DNA of 64,000 bases, from positions 11,591,338 to 11,655,337 of the forward strand of contig JAZAYU010000012.1 of the NCBI GenBank assembly GCA_038501625.1. The letters are read 5' to 3'. The translations under genes and the position numbers were made by a program. The number at the start of each line of letters is the position of its first letter. Position 1 is the stretch's first letter. A model generated the notes under the pieces. It did no database searches. It worked only from the letters and a program-made list of their open reading frames with translations, and was not told the DNA's origin. Source of the stretch: Corbicula japonica. Taxonomy: Eukaryota > Mollusca > Bivalvia > Venerida > Cyrenidae. Below are positions 13,801-31,785 of the stretch, in pieces.

Positions 13801-16800
13801 CATTGATTGCACTTAGAAAGTAGAAAAAATAAATGAGTTTTAACACAGATATTGTTTAACTCAACATGTACGAATGATTTAATAGAATGATGAATACAAT
13901 TTATAAAGAACAAGATTTCAAACTGCCACAAAACCGTCAGAGAGCAGAAATTGTTTATTTGTTTAAGTTTGGGAAATTAAAGACCCATAACTCCTCAGTG
14001 ACTTGTCTAATGTAATCTTGCTTGTAACCATACATAGCTGAGATCTTATTGTCCCCTTAAACAGTCGGACGAATTTTAGTGATAGTAAATATAGGTATTG
14101 TTTGGTATAGATGTATCATGTTAAATATTTCCAGTTGAAGGGCATGACTCAAGAGTGATAAGAGCAATCTGACTGGCTATCAAACTTGTCTAAGATATAA
14201 TGTACATACATGTTCTTACTAAGTTTGATGAAGATTGTCATTTTAATTAAGAAAGCATCCATTGCTTATTTGATTTCAAAAATGGCAATGAAATATCAAT
14301 GAATCCAACGCCATTGCTGCAATCTAGAATATCTTGTTTAGATATTAGCAGACATATTATGCCCACAGCATTCTGACAAACTGGGGCCTTGGGCAGTCCT
14401 AATTTGGTTAAAACAGCCATTAGAGGACACTATCTATCAAAGCTATCTGCAAGTTACTGAACTGGATAGGTTAACCTTAAACATTCTAAGCAAGTTTGTT
14501 GAAGATATTCGAGTTAAACTGTGGAGGAGTTAACCCCTCAGATTGCTTCAGTCACTATAGAGTTATTGCTGTTTAATAATTACTAATTTGGTCAAAATTA
14601 TTAACCAAAGGGCAATAACTCCAGTCTGACTGAAGTAATCTGACGGGTTATTTTAAATATATTAGTGTGGTAATCTCTCGAACCAAGTTTGGCGAATACC
14701 AAATAAGTATTATTGCCATAAGAGAGTTGATAACATTTTGCGGACGTTTCCTGCCACCGATGAGTCTGTAATACCTGTAATACGTCCTGTTTGTCAAACG
14801 GGCTTGTAATAAATGGCTTGCTCCTAAGTATGAAATTAAATGTATATAATCTGACCTGGATGGTTATTGGTGTTTAACAAGCTTTTTCAGAGAATGTGTG
14901 CTATAATTCCTTTCTCTAAGTTAAAAAAGCACATGAAATATCACTTTCTAGCAAAAGAAAATGGGACATAAGTGATTTACATTATCTTTCAATAAAATAA
15001 AGGGGAATAACTCTTGTTTTTCACACATTATATACATAAGTTGTTTGCCTTGGACTTTAAATTGCATCTAGCAACTTATTAGACAAAGTTTCAAAAAAGA
15101 CAGAAAAAAGTCTTTATATTATATGTCATATCATTGAGTTTATCAGTTTTTTGTTGATTTTTTGTATGATTTGGCATGAGTTATCTCCCCTTACTTTATG
15201 AAGATTCGCAATAAAATTTTCTTTGCAGGCCAGTCCAGATTGTTTGGCCATATAATAGGCTTTAATTTGGTACCAAAATAAAAAGTATATCTTGTCGGCC
15301 CTACCTCAACTCATTTTTGAGCCCTTTTGGACTTTCAGAATCTAGTCTAAAACTTACAGATGTATTTATCTATAAATAAACTGACAGTCTATAAATTTAC
15401 AGACAGTCTGTAAAAATAGCCATTTCCTAGACCTGTATAACATACAGCCCCTTCCACTGGCATTGAAAAAAGCACAGACACCTGTTTAGAGGTCCTCTTC
15501 TGGCCAGTATGTCAGTAGAGCTATATAGGCTTAAAACACTGCTTTAGTATCAAGTTTGGTCAATTTCAGCTTATAAATGGGCGATCTGTATCAAGAGATG
15601 TAACAACAATTACACAGAACACAAAATATCCCCATTTTTGAAAAAACATATTTCTCTCTATCCTAAATTATCTAAAGATAACAAAGTAACAGATCATGAA
15701 AAAATACATGATCCCATTTGCACATTAATTTCAAAGACAAAATGGTAACTTACCGAACAAATGTTGATTCCCGTTGATAGATCCTTTATTAATATTTCCT
15801 ATGACACTAGTAACTAAACATAAATTTGTCTATTGGTGAAGAAAATCCAAATTTATTATCAAAATTTATGAAAGTTTTCACTCGGAATCTCTTTTTTTCC
15901 GATTAAGCCCGGTTTATTTGAAAAACGACTTGGCTGCGCATTAGAGCCGGGTTAAAAAAAACGTTAAATTTAGTGGAAAATTCTGAACGTCTGCAAAACG
16001 TCGGTATGTTTCCTGTACGTTCAATGTGTAATTTAAATAAAAATCAAGTAAATAGAATGTTGACCATCAAAACAACAGACACTTACCAAGATTGCTTGTT
16101 ATTTTCAAGGTTTGTTTCAAACGATTGTCAAATAATTTCTTCATTTTTTTTTTAATTTACTCCTTTTTTGAAACTATGGGCGTTTCCGGAAATAACGTAA
16201 TTTGCATAATTTCGGAAAAGAACAGATTCCGCGGACAAAAATATGAAAACTTCAGTGATTTTGATAATAAATTTGGATTTTCTCTGCTAATAAATGGATT
16301 TATGTTTAGTTTCTGGTGTCATCGGAAAGATAAATTATTTATCGACCAACATCAACAATATTTGTTCGGTAATTAACGTTTTTGTCTTTAAAATTGGCGT
16401 GCAACTGGGATGATTTATTTTTCCGAGATCTGTTTAGTTTGTTATCTTTAGTTATTTAAGGGATTGCCACACTCCTCCCAACTTTGTTCACCAATAAAAA
16501 GAAAATTATCAAAATCTCAATAACGGCAAAATGACGTTAAACAAAACTTTGCACAAATGTATGTTATTAATGTATCTTTATTTTGCAGATGGTAAGACAC
16601 GTTAGAAAAGTCAAGGAAAATAGCGAGATCTAAAAATTCCCTAAATTTCTATTAACATAAATTCACAAAAACTAAACAACACAAAACATCATTTTAAATG
16701 CCCACATGAGTAATATGATACTGACAACAATTTATTGTGTCCTTGTGACTTACATATGTAAACTTTAGGAGATATTAGTAAAAGTGTGTTTGACCTTCAA

Positions 16801-17536
16801 TTTTCTGTTCGCTTCCTGGTCGCGTAAACCGATGACAATCACTGATTTCTCTTTTAGTAGTTGAAATTTTTTTACAAAGTACACAACATTTTCTTGTCAG
16901 TATCATTGCGCTCACGTGGGAATTTAAAATTATGTTTTGTATCGTTTAGTTATTGTGAATTTATGTAAATAGAATTTTAAGGAATTTTTAGGTCAAGCTT
17001 TTTTTCTTTACTTTTCTAACGAGTCCTACTGTATGCAAAATAAAGATTCATTAGTAACATTCAAGCGTGCAAAGTTTTATTGAACGGCATTTTGCCATTA
17101 TTGAGATTTTGATAATTTTCTTTTTATCGATGAACAAAGTTGGGAGGAGTGTGGCAATCCCTTAATATAACAAGAATTTTTTTTTCTAAAACGGGGATAT
17201 TTTGTGTTCCGGGTGATTGAAAATGCATCTGGTGATACAGATCGCTCATTTATTAGCTGAAATTTACCAAACTTGATACTAGAGCTCTGTTTTAAGCCTA
17301 TATAGCTCTACTGACAAACTGGTCAGAAAAGGACCTCTAAACAGGTGTCTGTGGAAAAAAGCAGTGGACCCCTGCTTAACATGTGCTTCACAGTAAAGAT
17401 ACTGGGCTCCAGCGAACAAAATAGAAAGAAACCGTAAAAAGGCTTAAGATAAACACTTTGCATGATTAGATTTACTCTACATAACTGTTTTAAACTATAA
17501 TTTACCATCTGGTGCCATTTTCACTACGGAAGCCAT
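1821..17536 (-). CDS. COMMD6: COMM domain-containing protein 6, nine coding exons
   Basis: Exons in transcription order: 17506-17536, 15754-15813, 9135-9193, 8126-8191, 7485-7561, 6597-6708, 3530-3583, 2737-2889 and 1821-1871. All boundaries are GT-AG and phases match throughout, giving 663 nt and 220 aa from MASVVKMAPD to RVLELA-stop. Residues about 153-220 are the COMM domain, with the hallmark run QLVDVQWKVGMAMSSDSCRQ (exon 8) and a final helix NFTNQLKEIG. Residues about 30-150 form the helical N-terminal (HN) domain that human COMMD6 lacks; the longer form is usual in other animals. COMMD proteins form the hetero-decameric ring of the Commander complex, which works with retriever in endosomal receptor recycling. 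The gene is divergent from CLN5. Its introns are full of transposons, including a 5.9-kb element between exons 2 and 3. The first exon rests on phase match, a good donor and a YY1-like start context, and is the least certain part. Confidence 0.93.
2517..2720. mobile_element. TTAA-type double-hairpin MITE, degraded copy
   Basis: Contains 'gatcagacggcactgaaaag', 'tgatctggatctacactg' and the terminal 'atggagtaaatgg'. Lies in the last intron segment upstream of COMMD6 exon 8. Confidence 0.6.
2943..3330. mobile_element. Double-hairpin MITE split by a second MITE
   Basis: 'tattacccctttactgcata' is the left end of the TTAA-type MITE, but its next segment ('gcatgggtgaacagtgtaga') begins only at about 3146. 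Between them, 2967-3130, sits another element with 'cagtcaaacct' and 'aggtttaactgta' ends and internal 'aagcagcc'/'ggctgctt' words, matching the element at 28023-28185. This is a nested insertion at a TA. Confidence 0.6.
4860..5780. repeat. Modular dispersed repeat ending in an agctcacc hairpin
   Basis: Several diverged modules repeat with 'ggggac.taa.ttgaacaa', 'gtagacatccactagacaat', 'ccaaatatctaagct' and 'agaagatttttaaag'. The right end is a hairpin, agctcaccttgtcac/gtgacaggtgagct, at about 5743-5775. No coding potential. Lies in a COMMD6 intron. Confidence 0.6.
5984..6218. mobile_element. TTAA-type double-hairpin MITE copy
   Basis: The left TTAA at 5980-5983 is followed by 'cccttttctcc'. 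Both internal hairpins are recognisable ('tagatctagatcagctggca' and 'ccagctgatctggatctaca'). The right terminus is degraded. Confidence 0.7.
8324..8520. mobile_element. 197-bp hAT-like MITE
   Basis: Ends are cagggctctcacta and tagtgacagccctg, giving an inverted repeat with CAGGG termini typical of hAT elements. Flanks are 'acctatt' and 'gcctatt', a probable target duplication with one mismatch. Lies in the COMMD6 intron between exons 3 and 4. A degraded relative is near 51390-51470. Confidence 0.65.
9531..15470. mobile_element. About 5.9-kb inverted-repeat element (candidate non-autonomous DNA transposon)
   Basis: The left end 'cagggcttttttc' (about 9536) faces 'gaaaaaagcacag' at about 15467. 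Longer inverted homology follows: 9755-9850 and 10190-10345 on the left match 15180-15450 on the right in reverse, for example 'gtagggccgacaagatatac' against 'gtatatcttgtcggccctac'. 'cacctg' borders both outer ends. No transposase domain was recognised inside. It fills almost the whole intron between COMMD6 exons 2 and 3. Exact ends and superfamily are inferred; hAT-like is the best guess. Confidence 0.55.
15466..17355. mobile_element. About 1.9-kb palindromic element spanning COMMD6 exon 2
   Basis: Left arm 15466-15650 ('cctgtttagaggtcct', 'actttgatactaaa'-type words) is the inverted counterpart of right arm about 17170-17355 ('ggacctctaaacaggtgtct'). Similarity over more than 150 bp includes 'gatctgtatca'/'gatacagatcg' and 'gggatattttgtgt'. 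The COMMD6 coding exon 15754-15813 lies inside the palindrome. A second TTAA-flanked element is nested within it at 16460-17161. Whether this is one mobile unit or an inverted duplication is unresolved. Confidence 0.5.
16460..17161. mobile_element. 702-bp TTAA-flanked element with about 150-bp inverted ends
   Basis: Begins gggattgccacactcctccc and ends with its reverse complement, flanked by TTAA at 16456-16459 and 17162-17165. The arms stay alignable for about 150 bp, to 'cgttagaaaagt'. TTAA duplications are typical of piggyBac-like (or Kolobok-like) transposition; no transposase is encoded. A related single arm lies at 34100-34262. Confidence 0.75.
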
Positions 17537-17643
17537 CTTGTATATCATTCAAATGCTTGTTAGCGCATTGGTCCATTTATAATTAAGCTTCTAAACGATT
17601 TTGATTGTCATGTGACAAGTACGCCGAACATACAAAGCATCAC
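17537..17643. promoter_or_regulatory. Shared bidirectional promoter of COMMD6 and CLN5
   Basis: Only 107 bp separate the COMMD6 ATG (minus, 17534-17536) from the CLN5 ATG (plus, 17644-17646). Inside are ATTGG at 17567-17571 (a CCAAT box for the minus strand) and gtcatgtgac at 17607-17616, an E-box/M-box one base from the CLEAR consensus GTCACGTGAC. A second M-box-like tcacatgac is at 17640-17648. A YY1-like caagatggc overlaps the COMMD6 start codon. No TATA box was seen. Function is inferred from motifs and spacing. Confidence 0.7.
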
Positions 17644-20600
17644 ATGACCATGATGGGTCCGAGGTGTACTGCAACAATCATCCTTTTGTCATGTTTTGTT
17701 TGTTTATCGACATGCCAACAAAAATGGCCAGTGCCATACAGGTATTTATACAATATTTTAATATTTTCTTAGCAGTTTTAAGCTCTTACAAAATGAATTA
17801 AAATGAGATTTGGATTTAAAACAGTGCCTAATTGCGCTATGGATATTTGGAACACTCACGCGTTTTATCTTAAACAAGTGTGAGTCGAAGATGGAAAGCT
17901 CAGTCATCATGTTAATTTCTGGGGACACGGCTCTGTACAGTCCCAGCCAAAACAGTTCACCAGATTTATTGATTTTAATGGAATCAAAAATAAGTTTTCT
18001 TGCATATTTATTATTCAAAATATTTATTTATTTGTTAATAATATAAAGTGTGTTTTATTAATGATGAAGTTAACATGCCAAAATTTTATTTTTACCTTCA
18101 ATTCTTCATATTTAGATACACATTTTATTGCATGTGTGACCAGTGTAGATCCAGATCTGCTGGCACATCCATGCCATCTGAATAGGATCTGCACTGTTCG
18201 CTTTTTTGTTTAAAAAAAAACCCTTCTTAATCAAAAAGCAAACACTTAAGATCCTGTCAGAGGGCACTGATGTCATCTTAGCATGGAAGATAGGATTTTC
18301 CATTACAAGAAACTACTGGAAACACTTATCCGGTATGCAAGAAAGAGTTTTGTGTCTTGACATAGCTATAAATGGGTTTTATGCATGAGCAACCAGTGTA
18401 GATCCAGATCAGCTAGCACAACTGTGCCATATGATTAGGATCTACACTGTTTGCTTCTTGGTCAGAAATGACTAATTGAAACTAAAATCTAAATGAATCT
18501 AAAAGTTAACAGTGCAGATTCGGATTAGATGGCGCAGACTTGCTGGCTGATCTGGATCTACACTGGTCACACAAATGATACAACCTATTTAGATACATGG
18601 AGTTTAAAAAAAATAAAAAAAATACCTTGCTCATATTTCAGGAGGTTTACTTCTCGGCCACCTTTCGATCCATACTGCCAGGCTGGAGTGGTTCCCTTTT
18701 GTCCAACAGGCCGGGCATCAAACACCATGCCGAAGTTCAATGACTTTGACAAAGTTGAGGTGTATGCACTGAAAGCACCAGTGTTTGAGTTCAAGCTAGG
18801 ACCAATCCTTGGAGACTTTGTAAGTACCAGGGCCCAAGATCATAAAACTAAGAGGAGAGACCAGTCTCAAATTTCAAACATCTTACTGGCTGAAATGGCA
18901 ACCAGTTGCCATTTCAGACAATCAGATGCTTGAGATTTGAGACTGGTCTCCTGAATTACTTTAATGATCTTTGGCAAAGTATGTCAGCAGTTTTCTTTTT
19001 CAGTTTTTTTTTTCTTTTAAAACTTTTGATTTTGGAACCTAAGTAAATTTAGTATGCATATAGTGCATCCGTTTAAATGTCTGTTGATCAAACCACCATT
19101 TACACAGAAAAAGCAATGAGGGTTTACAAACTTTATGATGTGTAATAATTTAAAAGAAGTCAAAACTAGCAACAATTTTTATAGCTTTTTTAATCTATGG
19201 TAAACACCACCTATAAACAAAGACCACCTGTGGATAAGGACCACATTTTATTTGTCCCACTGACTGATTGAAGAACAAATTTACCTGTAAACAATGACCA
19301 CCTAGCTTTAAAGGCCACTTTTGGGTTTTTTTCCCCCCGAGAGGCTTGAAGACAGGTTTGACTGTAATACTCAGACATATTTGTTGTATATTCCAGGACA
19401 TTATGCACGATGCTATGGCATTTAACAACTTGAACACGGGGTTTAACTACACATTGGAATGGTACGAACTGGTTGAGCTGTTTAACTGTACCTTTGCTCA
19501 CGTGTTGAAGAATGATTCCCTGCTGTGGTGTAATCAAGGTGCAGCCTGCGTCTATGATGGTGTGGATGATGAACATTGGAGCAAGTATGGAACTCTAGTC
19601 AAAGTGGCAGAAATCACAGGTAATAGAAATGTCACACTGTCATGTTATATGAATATAAGTTTGGCAATTTTCATATTAACAGTGTCAGTGTTACAAATAT
19701 TTTGTAGCTGTCTACAGGCTATTAGCAACTTAGGTTGGGCTTACAACTACCTAACCTGGAGATAAGGGGTTCGATGCCTAGATGTTGCTACAGTTCTTTT
19801 ATGACATTTGCCCAAAAGTTTTTGGCTGTATTATCCCTTTCCTCCATATACTTGCCTTTGTGGGATGGGCGAATAGTGTAGATTTGGTCAGGGTCTGCAC
19901 TGTTTGCTTTTTGATTTATTAGGTTATTTCTGATCAAAAAATGGAAAGTGCAGATTCTGATCAGACAGCAAGGATGTTCTGGCTGATCTGGATCTACACT
20001 GGTCGCACACTCGTCAAAAGGCAGATATATGGATGAAAAGAGTTAAAATTATAGAGCATTTGTTCCTCATATCAGTTTACAGTTTATTTGCTAAGAACAA
20101 GGCCCAAGATAATAAAGTAATCAAACTTCAGTGTGTGACCTTTAGTGTGTGACTGATCAGTTTTGAAACTAAAGTCAGTTTTAGCCAATGACTGGCTTAA
20201 GGTTGGAGACTTGACTCCAGGGTGAATATTGTGATCTTGGGTCTTGGTGCGCCTTGGACATAAACTCAGGAAAAAATCTAGATTGGTCTGCTGCCTCGGG
20301 TAATTCAGCATTGTTGAAAAACTGAAGTAAATCAAAACAAACAAATCAAACCAAATGATATCCATTAACATGTTGCTAAATCATGAATCAGCTATTATGA
20401 CATGTAAATGTAATGTGATTTGGACATTTTAGGTGCCCTGTACAATGAGTTTGCTCAGTGGGTTCTAGAAGACAATCACACAGCAATCTACTATGAAACA
20501 TGGACTGTCTGGGAAAAACCTGGTAAATGCACAGAAACTTTTTACTCTTTTTGTCATATATTTGGGTTTTATTGCACCTGTGTAGATCCAGATCAGTTAT

Positions 20601-22240
20601 CACATCAGTGCCATCTGATCTTGATCTACACTGAAGAATAACCTAATAAATTTTAAAGCCAACAATGTAGATCCTGAACAGATGGCACACATTGACTGAT
20701 CTGGATCTACACTATTTGCTTAAGGGATAGCAGATGTGTCCCATGGAGTATAGGGTAAAAGTTGAAACTTGAAGTTCAGTAGGTCTTGAGTTAAAATCAA
20801 ACTTGTTTGTTTGATATTTGGGTTGCAGAAAAGTCATTGCATTCCAAGCAATTTGCCTTTGAACTCTGAAAAGAATGTTAGATCAGTATTGAGGGGTCAG
20901 TATCAGGGATTTAAAAAGGGTCAAGAGTCTCTCATTTTAATACAAACAGATCTGGATTTTACATATTTGACAACACCTTATTCTGAGCTTGGGTTCATAA
21001 TGATGCTTTGGAATTAAGTATTATTATGTAGTGGTCAGGTTTTGCAAGACATAATAATGTCCATCATATTTTGAATATGAAATAAATTCAGGTATTTATA
21101 TGTATTTGCAAATACAGCAAAAGAAAAATGAAGCAGGTATGTAAGGAATACCACTTGCAATATACTGACCCCTTGAAATTCTCCTTGATGGTCAAGTGAC
21201 TCCTGGTTTTCAAAAGCTGTTGAAATCCCTGCCCTAGTGTTAGTACTATATTAAGATTCAGTTTTTTGCTGAGGTCATCAAATGGTCACCCATGTAATTA
21301 TATTTTAGCTGAATCACATGCAGTATGCGACCTTGTGTCATAGAGATTATGAATTGTGCCTTCATGAGATATGTTTACACAAAAATATTTGCTGTGGAAG
21401 ATTATAAAACTGAGACTAGAAGCGATTCTCCTATCTCAAAAAGTTGATTGGTTGTTCAGCCTTCAAACTCCAAACTGTCTAAGTACATGCTATGCTGTTG
21501 ATACTATTTCCAATATCAGTTTTATGATCCACAATTAAGGTTGTGAGGAAGTACCGGTATTGTGGATAAATAACTTAAGAGTATGGTATTTTCCAAGTTT
21601 GACTTGTATTGTGTTTTTTATCTAACATAACGTTGAAAGTGATGTCACCTGTCATAGGCTAGCCTCTCACGTACCAATCGGTTTAACGATACAATAAGCT
21701 TTCTGAGCTTATCCCAACAAAGATAATATTAAATTATACATCAGTATTTAGATGTTAAATGTAGCAGTTTATTCAGTGTACTGGTAATTATTTCTTCCAG
21801 GTGGTCAGATGTTTTTTGACTCGTTTGACTGTGCAAGTTTTATTCTGCGAGCTTTTCAACAGTTGGGTCATCTTGGTGCCAAGTTTAACCAGAGCGTTCA
21901 CCTCAACTACACACGTATCAACCTTTACTCTAACACACCACATTACCTTGGCAACTTCAGCTACATCGAGGATACAAATCCAGGGCTGGCATACAACATC
22001 ACACTCTTCTATAAACGATTTCAAGCTCACCAGCCCGCTGACCAACTCATCATCCACTTAATGGAAGCTTATGAAGAAATATTTGTGCATGGAGAGTTCT
22101 TCTTTTTCTTCAACTACGAGTACTGGTTCTTACCATTGAAACCTCCTTACATGAAACTTACATATTACGAGGTCCCGCTACCTAGTCCTTCAGACAAACC
22201 TGATGACACCCTGTATTTTGAAAAGGAACCAGTCTTGTAA
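17644..22240 (+). CDS. CLN5: Ceroid-lipofuscinosis neuronal protein 5, five exons
   Basis: Exons 17644-17741, 18642-18819, 19397-19619, 20433-20522 and 21801-22240, all GT-AG with matching phases: 1029 nt, 342 aa. Residues about 8-24 are hydrophobic (signal sequence). The mature chain starts near [11 protein letters not shown], as in vertebrate CLN5. Conserved blocks include [58 protein letters not shown] and [11 protein letters not shown]. Several N-glycosylation sequons are visible (N109, N122, N181 and others in exon 5). CLN5 is a soluble lysosomal glycoprotein reported as the bis(monoacylglycero)phosphate synthase and as a cysteine thioesterase; the reported His/Cys pair corresponds to H96 (IMHDA) and C207 (FDC). 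Loss causes a neuronal ceroid lipofuscinosis in mammals. The gene is intact. Confidence 0.97.
18105..18250. mobile_element. TTAA-type double-hairpin MITE, partial, in CLN5 intron 1
   Basis: Contains 'gtgtagatccagatctgctg' and 'aggatctgcactgttcgc'. Only the first hairpin and linker are clear. A second copy begins about 120 bp downstream. Confidence 0.65.
18366..18605. mobile_element. TTAA-type double-hairpin MITE in CLN5 intron 1
   Basis: Both hairpins are visible ('gtagatccagatcagctagc', 'gctgatctggatctacactg'), ending in 'tacatggagttt' just upstream of CLN5 exon 2. Confidence 0.7.
18826..18977. mobile_element. 'Aagatcataaaact' hairpin MITE (family 2)
   Basis: A near-perfect inverted repeat built on 'gagaccagtctcaaat' and 'atttgagactggtctc'. 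Other copies or halves lie at about 4350-4450, 20095-20245, 21395-21535, 22630-22800, 23300-23420, 44740-44900 and 47925-48035. It starts immediately after the CLN5 exon 2 splice donor. Confidence 0.75.
19200..19375. repeat. Dispersed repeat with 'gaccacct' words
   Basis: 'aaacaaagaccacctgtgga', 'tttgtcccactgactgattg' and a terminal 'aggtttgactgtaata' are shared with 58375-58535. The end resembles the 'cagtcaaacctg' MITEs at 2967 and 28023. It ends about 20 bp before CLN5 exon 3. Confidence 0.6.
19715..19800 (+). repeat. tRNA-like SINE fragment
   Basis: 'ttagcaacttaggttgg' resembles a Pol III A box and 'ggttcgatgcc' matches the B box GGTTCGANNCC about 45 bp later. The cloverleaf is not complete, so a tRNA-derived SINE is likelier than a functional tRNA. 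Lies in CLN5 intron 3. Confidence 0.5.
19835..20042. mobile_element. TTAA-type double-hairpin MITE in CLN5 intron 3
   Basis: From 'ccctttcctccatatac' to 'atatggatgaaaagag', followed by TTAA. The first hairpin is shortened ('gtgtagatttggtcagggtc'). Confidence 0.75.
20556..20760. mobile_element. TTAA-type double-hairpin MITE in CLN5 intron 4
   Basis: 'gtgtagatccagatcagtta' and 'gactgatctggatctacact' mark the two hairpins. The right end 'catggagtatagggtaaaag' is preserved. The copy begins about 35 bp after exon 4. Confidence 0.7.
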
Positions 22241-22316
22241 ATGATTATACAAGTTCTAAAAATTGGTGAAAAAATATTGACAATCTGTATTCTCAGGGGA
22301 TTTTAAATTTAAATCA

Positions 22317-22322
22317 AATAAA
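22317..22322 (+). terminator. Polyadenylation signal of CLN5
   Basis: AATAAA 77 bp downstream of the CLN5 stop codon; the only good hexamer close to the stop on this strand. Confidence 0.7.
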
Positions 22323-24415
22323 TATTTTATGTAAACATCCTTGTGTCTTTCTTTTCAAATAATTTATATTCTGCATAGGTTTAATTTGTGTATTTCATGG
22401 TATGGAATATGTCCCAACTCGAATCCGAGTGAAATATAACTACACTTATGTAATATTTTCATTTGAGAATAATACAACTGCCATGGTACATGCCCACAGA
22501 AAAATGTAATTTGTAGTATATGGGAGCAAACTCGTCTATGCAAAATTAAATGATACTAAAGTATTAACTTGATCAAATTGTAAAAAACTATGTTTTTAAG
22601 ACCAGCAATTGTAATTATTTTTTCTGAACCAGTGTTCTCACTCCGGCCCCATTAAAATGAGACTCGAGTCTGAATGCAACCGGGCCAAAGAAAAAAACAA
22701 CTTAAACTGGAGACTAGTCTTCAATCTTAAGAAACTAGTCTCCATTTTAACCAATTAGATACTTGACATTTGAGATTGGTCTATAATCTTTATTTAAAAT
22801 CGTTTATAATCTAAATTTAAAAGTATTTAAATGCAAAGTATCAAAATTTAGTAAAATTTTGTTGTTTTTTCACAGTTCCAGAAAAATGACTTTTATTCCA
22901 TAAGCTCATTGGTCACAGCCACATACGCCTTTTTTTCCCTTTTCAAAACTTATTTCCAATTCACAACTTGTACCCTATTTTCCCCTTCAACAACTTAAAC
23001 CATATATTCCCCTTCCACAACTCATACAAAATTTTCCCCTTCCACAAATTAAACAATATTTTCTCCTTCCACAACTTATACTCTATTTTCTCTTCTAATA
23101 AAGAAACAAACAACAAGCAATACAAAAGTCAGATCATACATTTATTGTCCTTAAGATCATAAATATACATCATATATACAAATTTCAACATCTTTACAGA
23201 TAAACCTGAATAAGTTCTTAACAAAATATGTTATTACAGAAATGCCATTGGACCCTTTTTCTTCATGAACAGTAATATCATGGTAGCACATGTTCTGTGT
23301 CCAAGATAATAAAACTAAGATTAGAGACCAGTCTCAAATCTCAAGCATCTTGATGGATAAAATGGTAATTAGACATTTGAGACTTGTCTCTAATCTTAGT
23401 TTTATGATCTTGTGCCCTGGGAATTGTTCTTGGAATGGGATGCAGTTGGGGGAGGATAAATTCTAATTGGGAAAATAGTGAAAACAATTCAAAGTTTCAA
23501 ACACACCTAACTCATCTTTTCTTAAACATCTGCATATACTACAACAATGTGAAGACTATAAACTTTGTCAAAGATGCTCACTGAAACAACCAATCCATTA
23601 AACTACCATTCTCAAAAACAAACATCCTTAATGTTACAGATATAGTATTATTGCCAATACTCTGCATTAATCTTAATGTGTGAGTGAGCATTTATTGAAT
23701 ACATTTAAAGTCATTTTCAGATCATTTAGTCAATATAATAAAACATCCTGAACATAATGAAATAAACTCTTCAAAACATACCATAGATCTCTTAAAACAT
23801 CTCATAAATTTGTAATTAAAATTGATGAATGCTCAACAATAAAACAATGGATTTCATAGTGAGGCAGTGCTTTTATCCCTTTAATTCATGGTATGCCTTT
23901 AATCACATGGGCTACCAGTGTACACACAGAATAGCCAATACAGTCTGATCTGGATCTACACTTTTTACTTCTTGGTCAGAAATCATCTTTTGGATTTACA
24001 GGCGAACAATTTAGATCATAATAAGACTGCATGAATGTGAGGGTCTATCTGGAACTACACTGGCTGCACATTCAATATAAACCATATCAATTAAGTAAGG
24101 GCTATATACATGCAAACATGAGGCATTTATGTCACAGAAAACTTAGGAAGCCAGGAAATTGGTTATGTGTACAACCTTACAGCTTTATTTTGTAGTCTTT
24201 GATTATGAATGGTAAAATTTTACTGAACACTAGAACTTCTATTCTATAAATAAAGCCTAAAACTCTTCTAATAATGGTCAACTTTCAGCTACTTTAAACA
24301 TCTCTAGAATCAAATAAATAACACAATTATCTTAAGTTTCAAGCTACGCCTTTCAGAAGTAACGGTTGATGAGTTGTGGAGCATGGAATAAAGAAATACT
24401 GGAAACTTGAGTGTT
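22323..24415. other. Intergenic between CLN5 and centrin; repeats only
   Basis: Both genes point into this stretch (convergent). It holds a pyrimidine-rich run of imperfect 'cttccacaactt...attttcccc' units at 22950-23090, a complete family-2 hairpin at 23300-23420, and a degraded double-hairpin MITE at 23877-24100. An AATAAA for the minus-strand centrin lies at about 24184-24189. No supported gene. Confidence 0.6.

Positions 24416-31785
<7,370 letters not shown>

Noticed and set aside
9531..15470. LTR retrotransposon
   Set aside because: The repeated ends are inverted, not direct, and there is no gag/pol.
18529..18933. 134-aa open frame taken as a whole
   Set aside because: Only 18642-18819 is a real CLN5 exon; the rest is MITE and intron read-through.
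21788..22061. Open frames antisense to and overlapping CLN5 exon 5
   Set aside because: Shadow frames of a well-supported coding exon.
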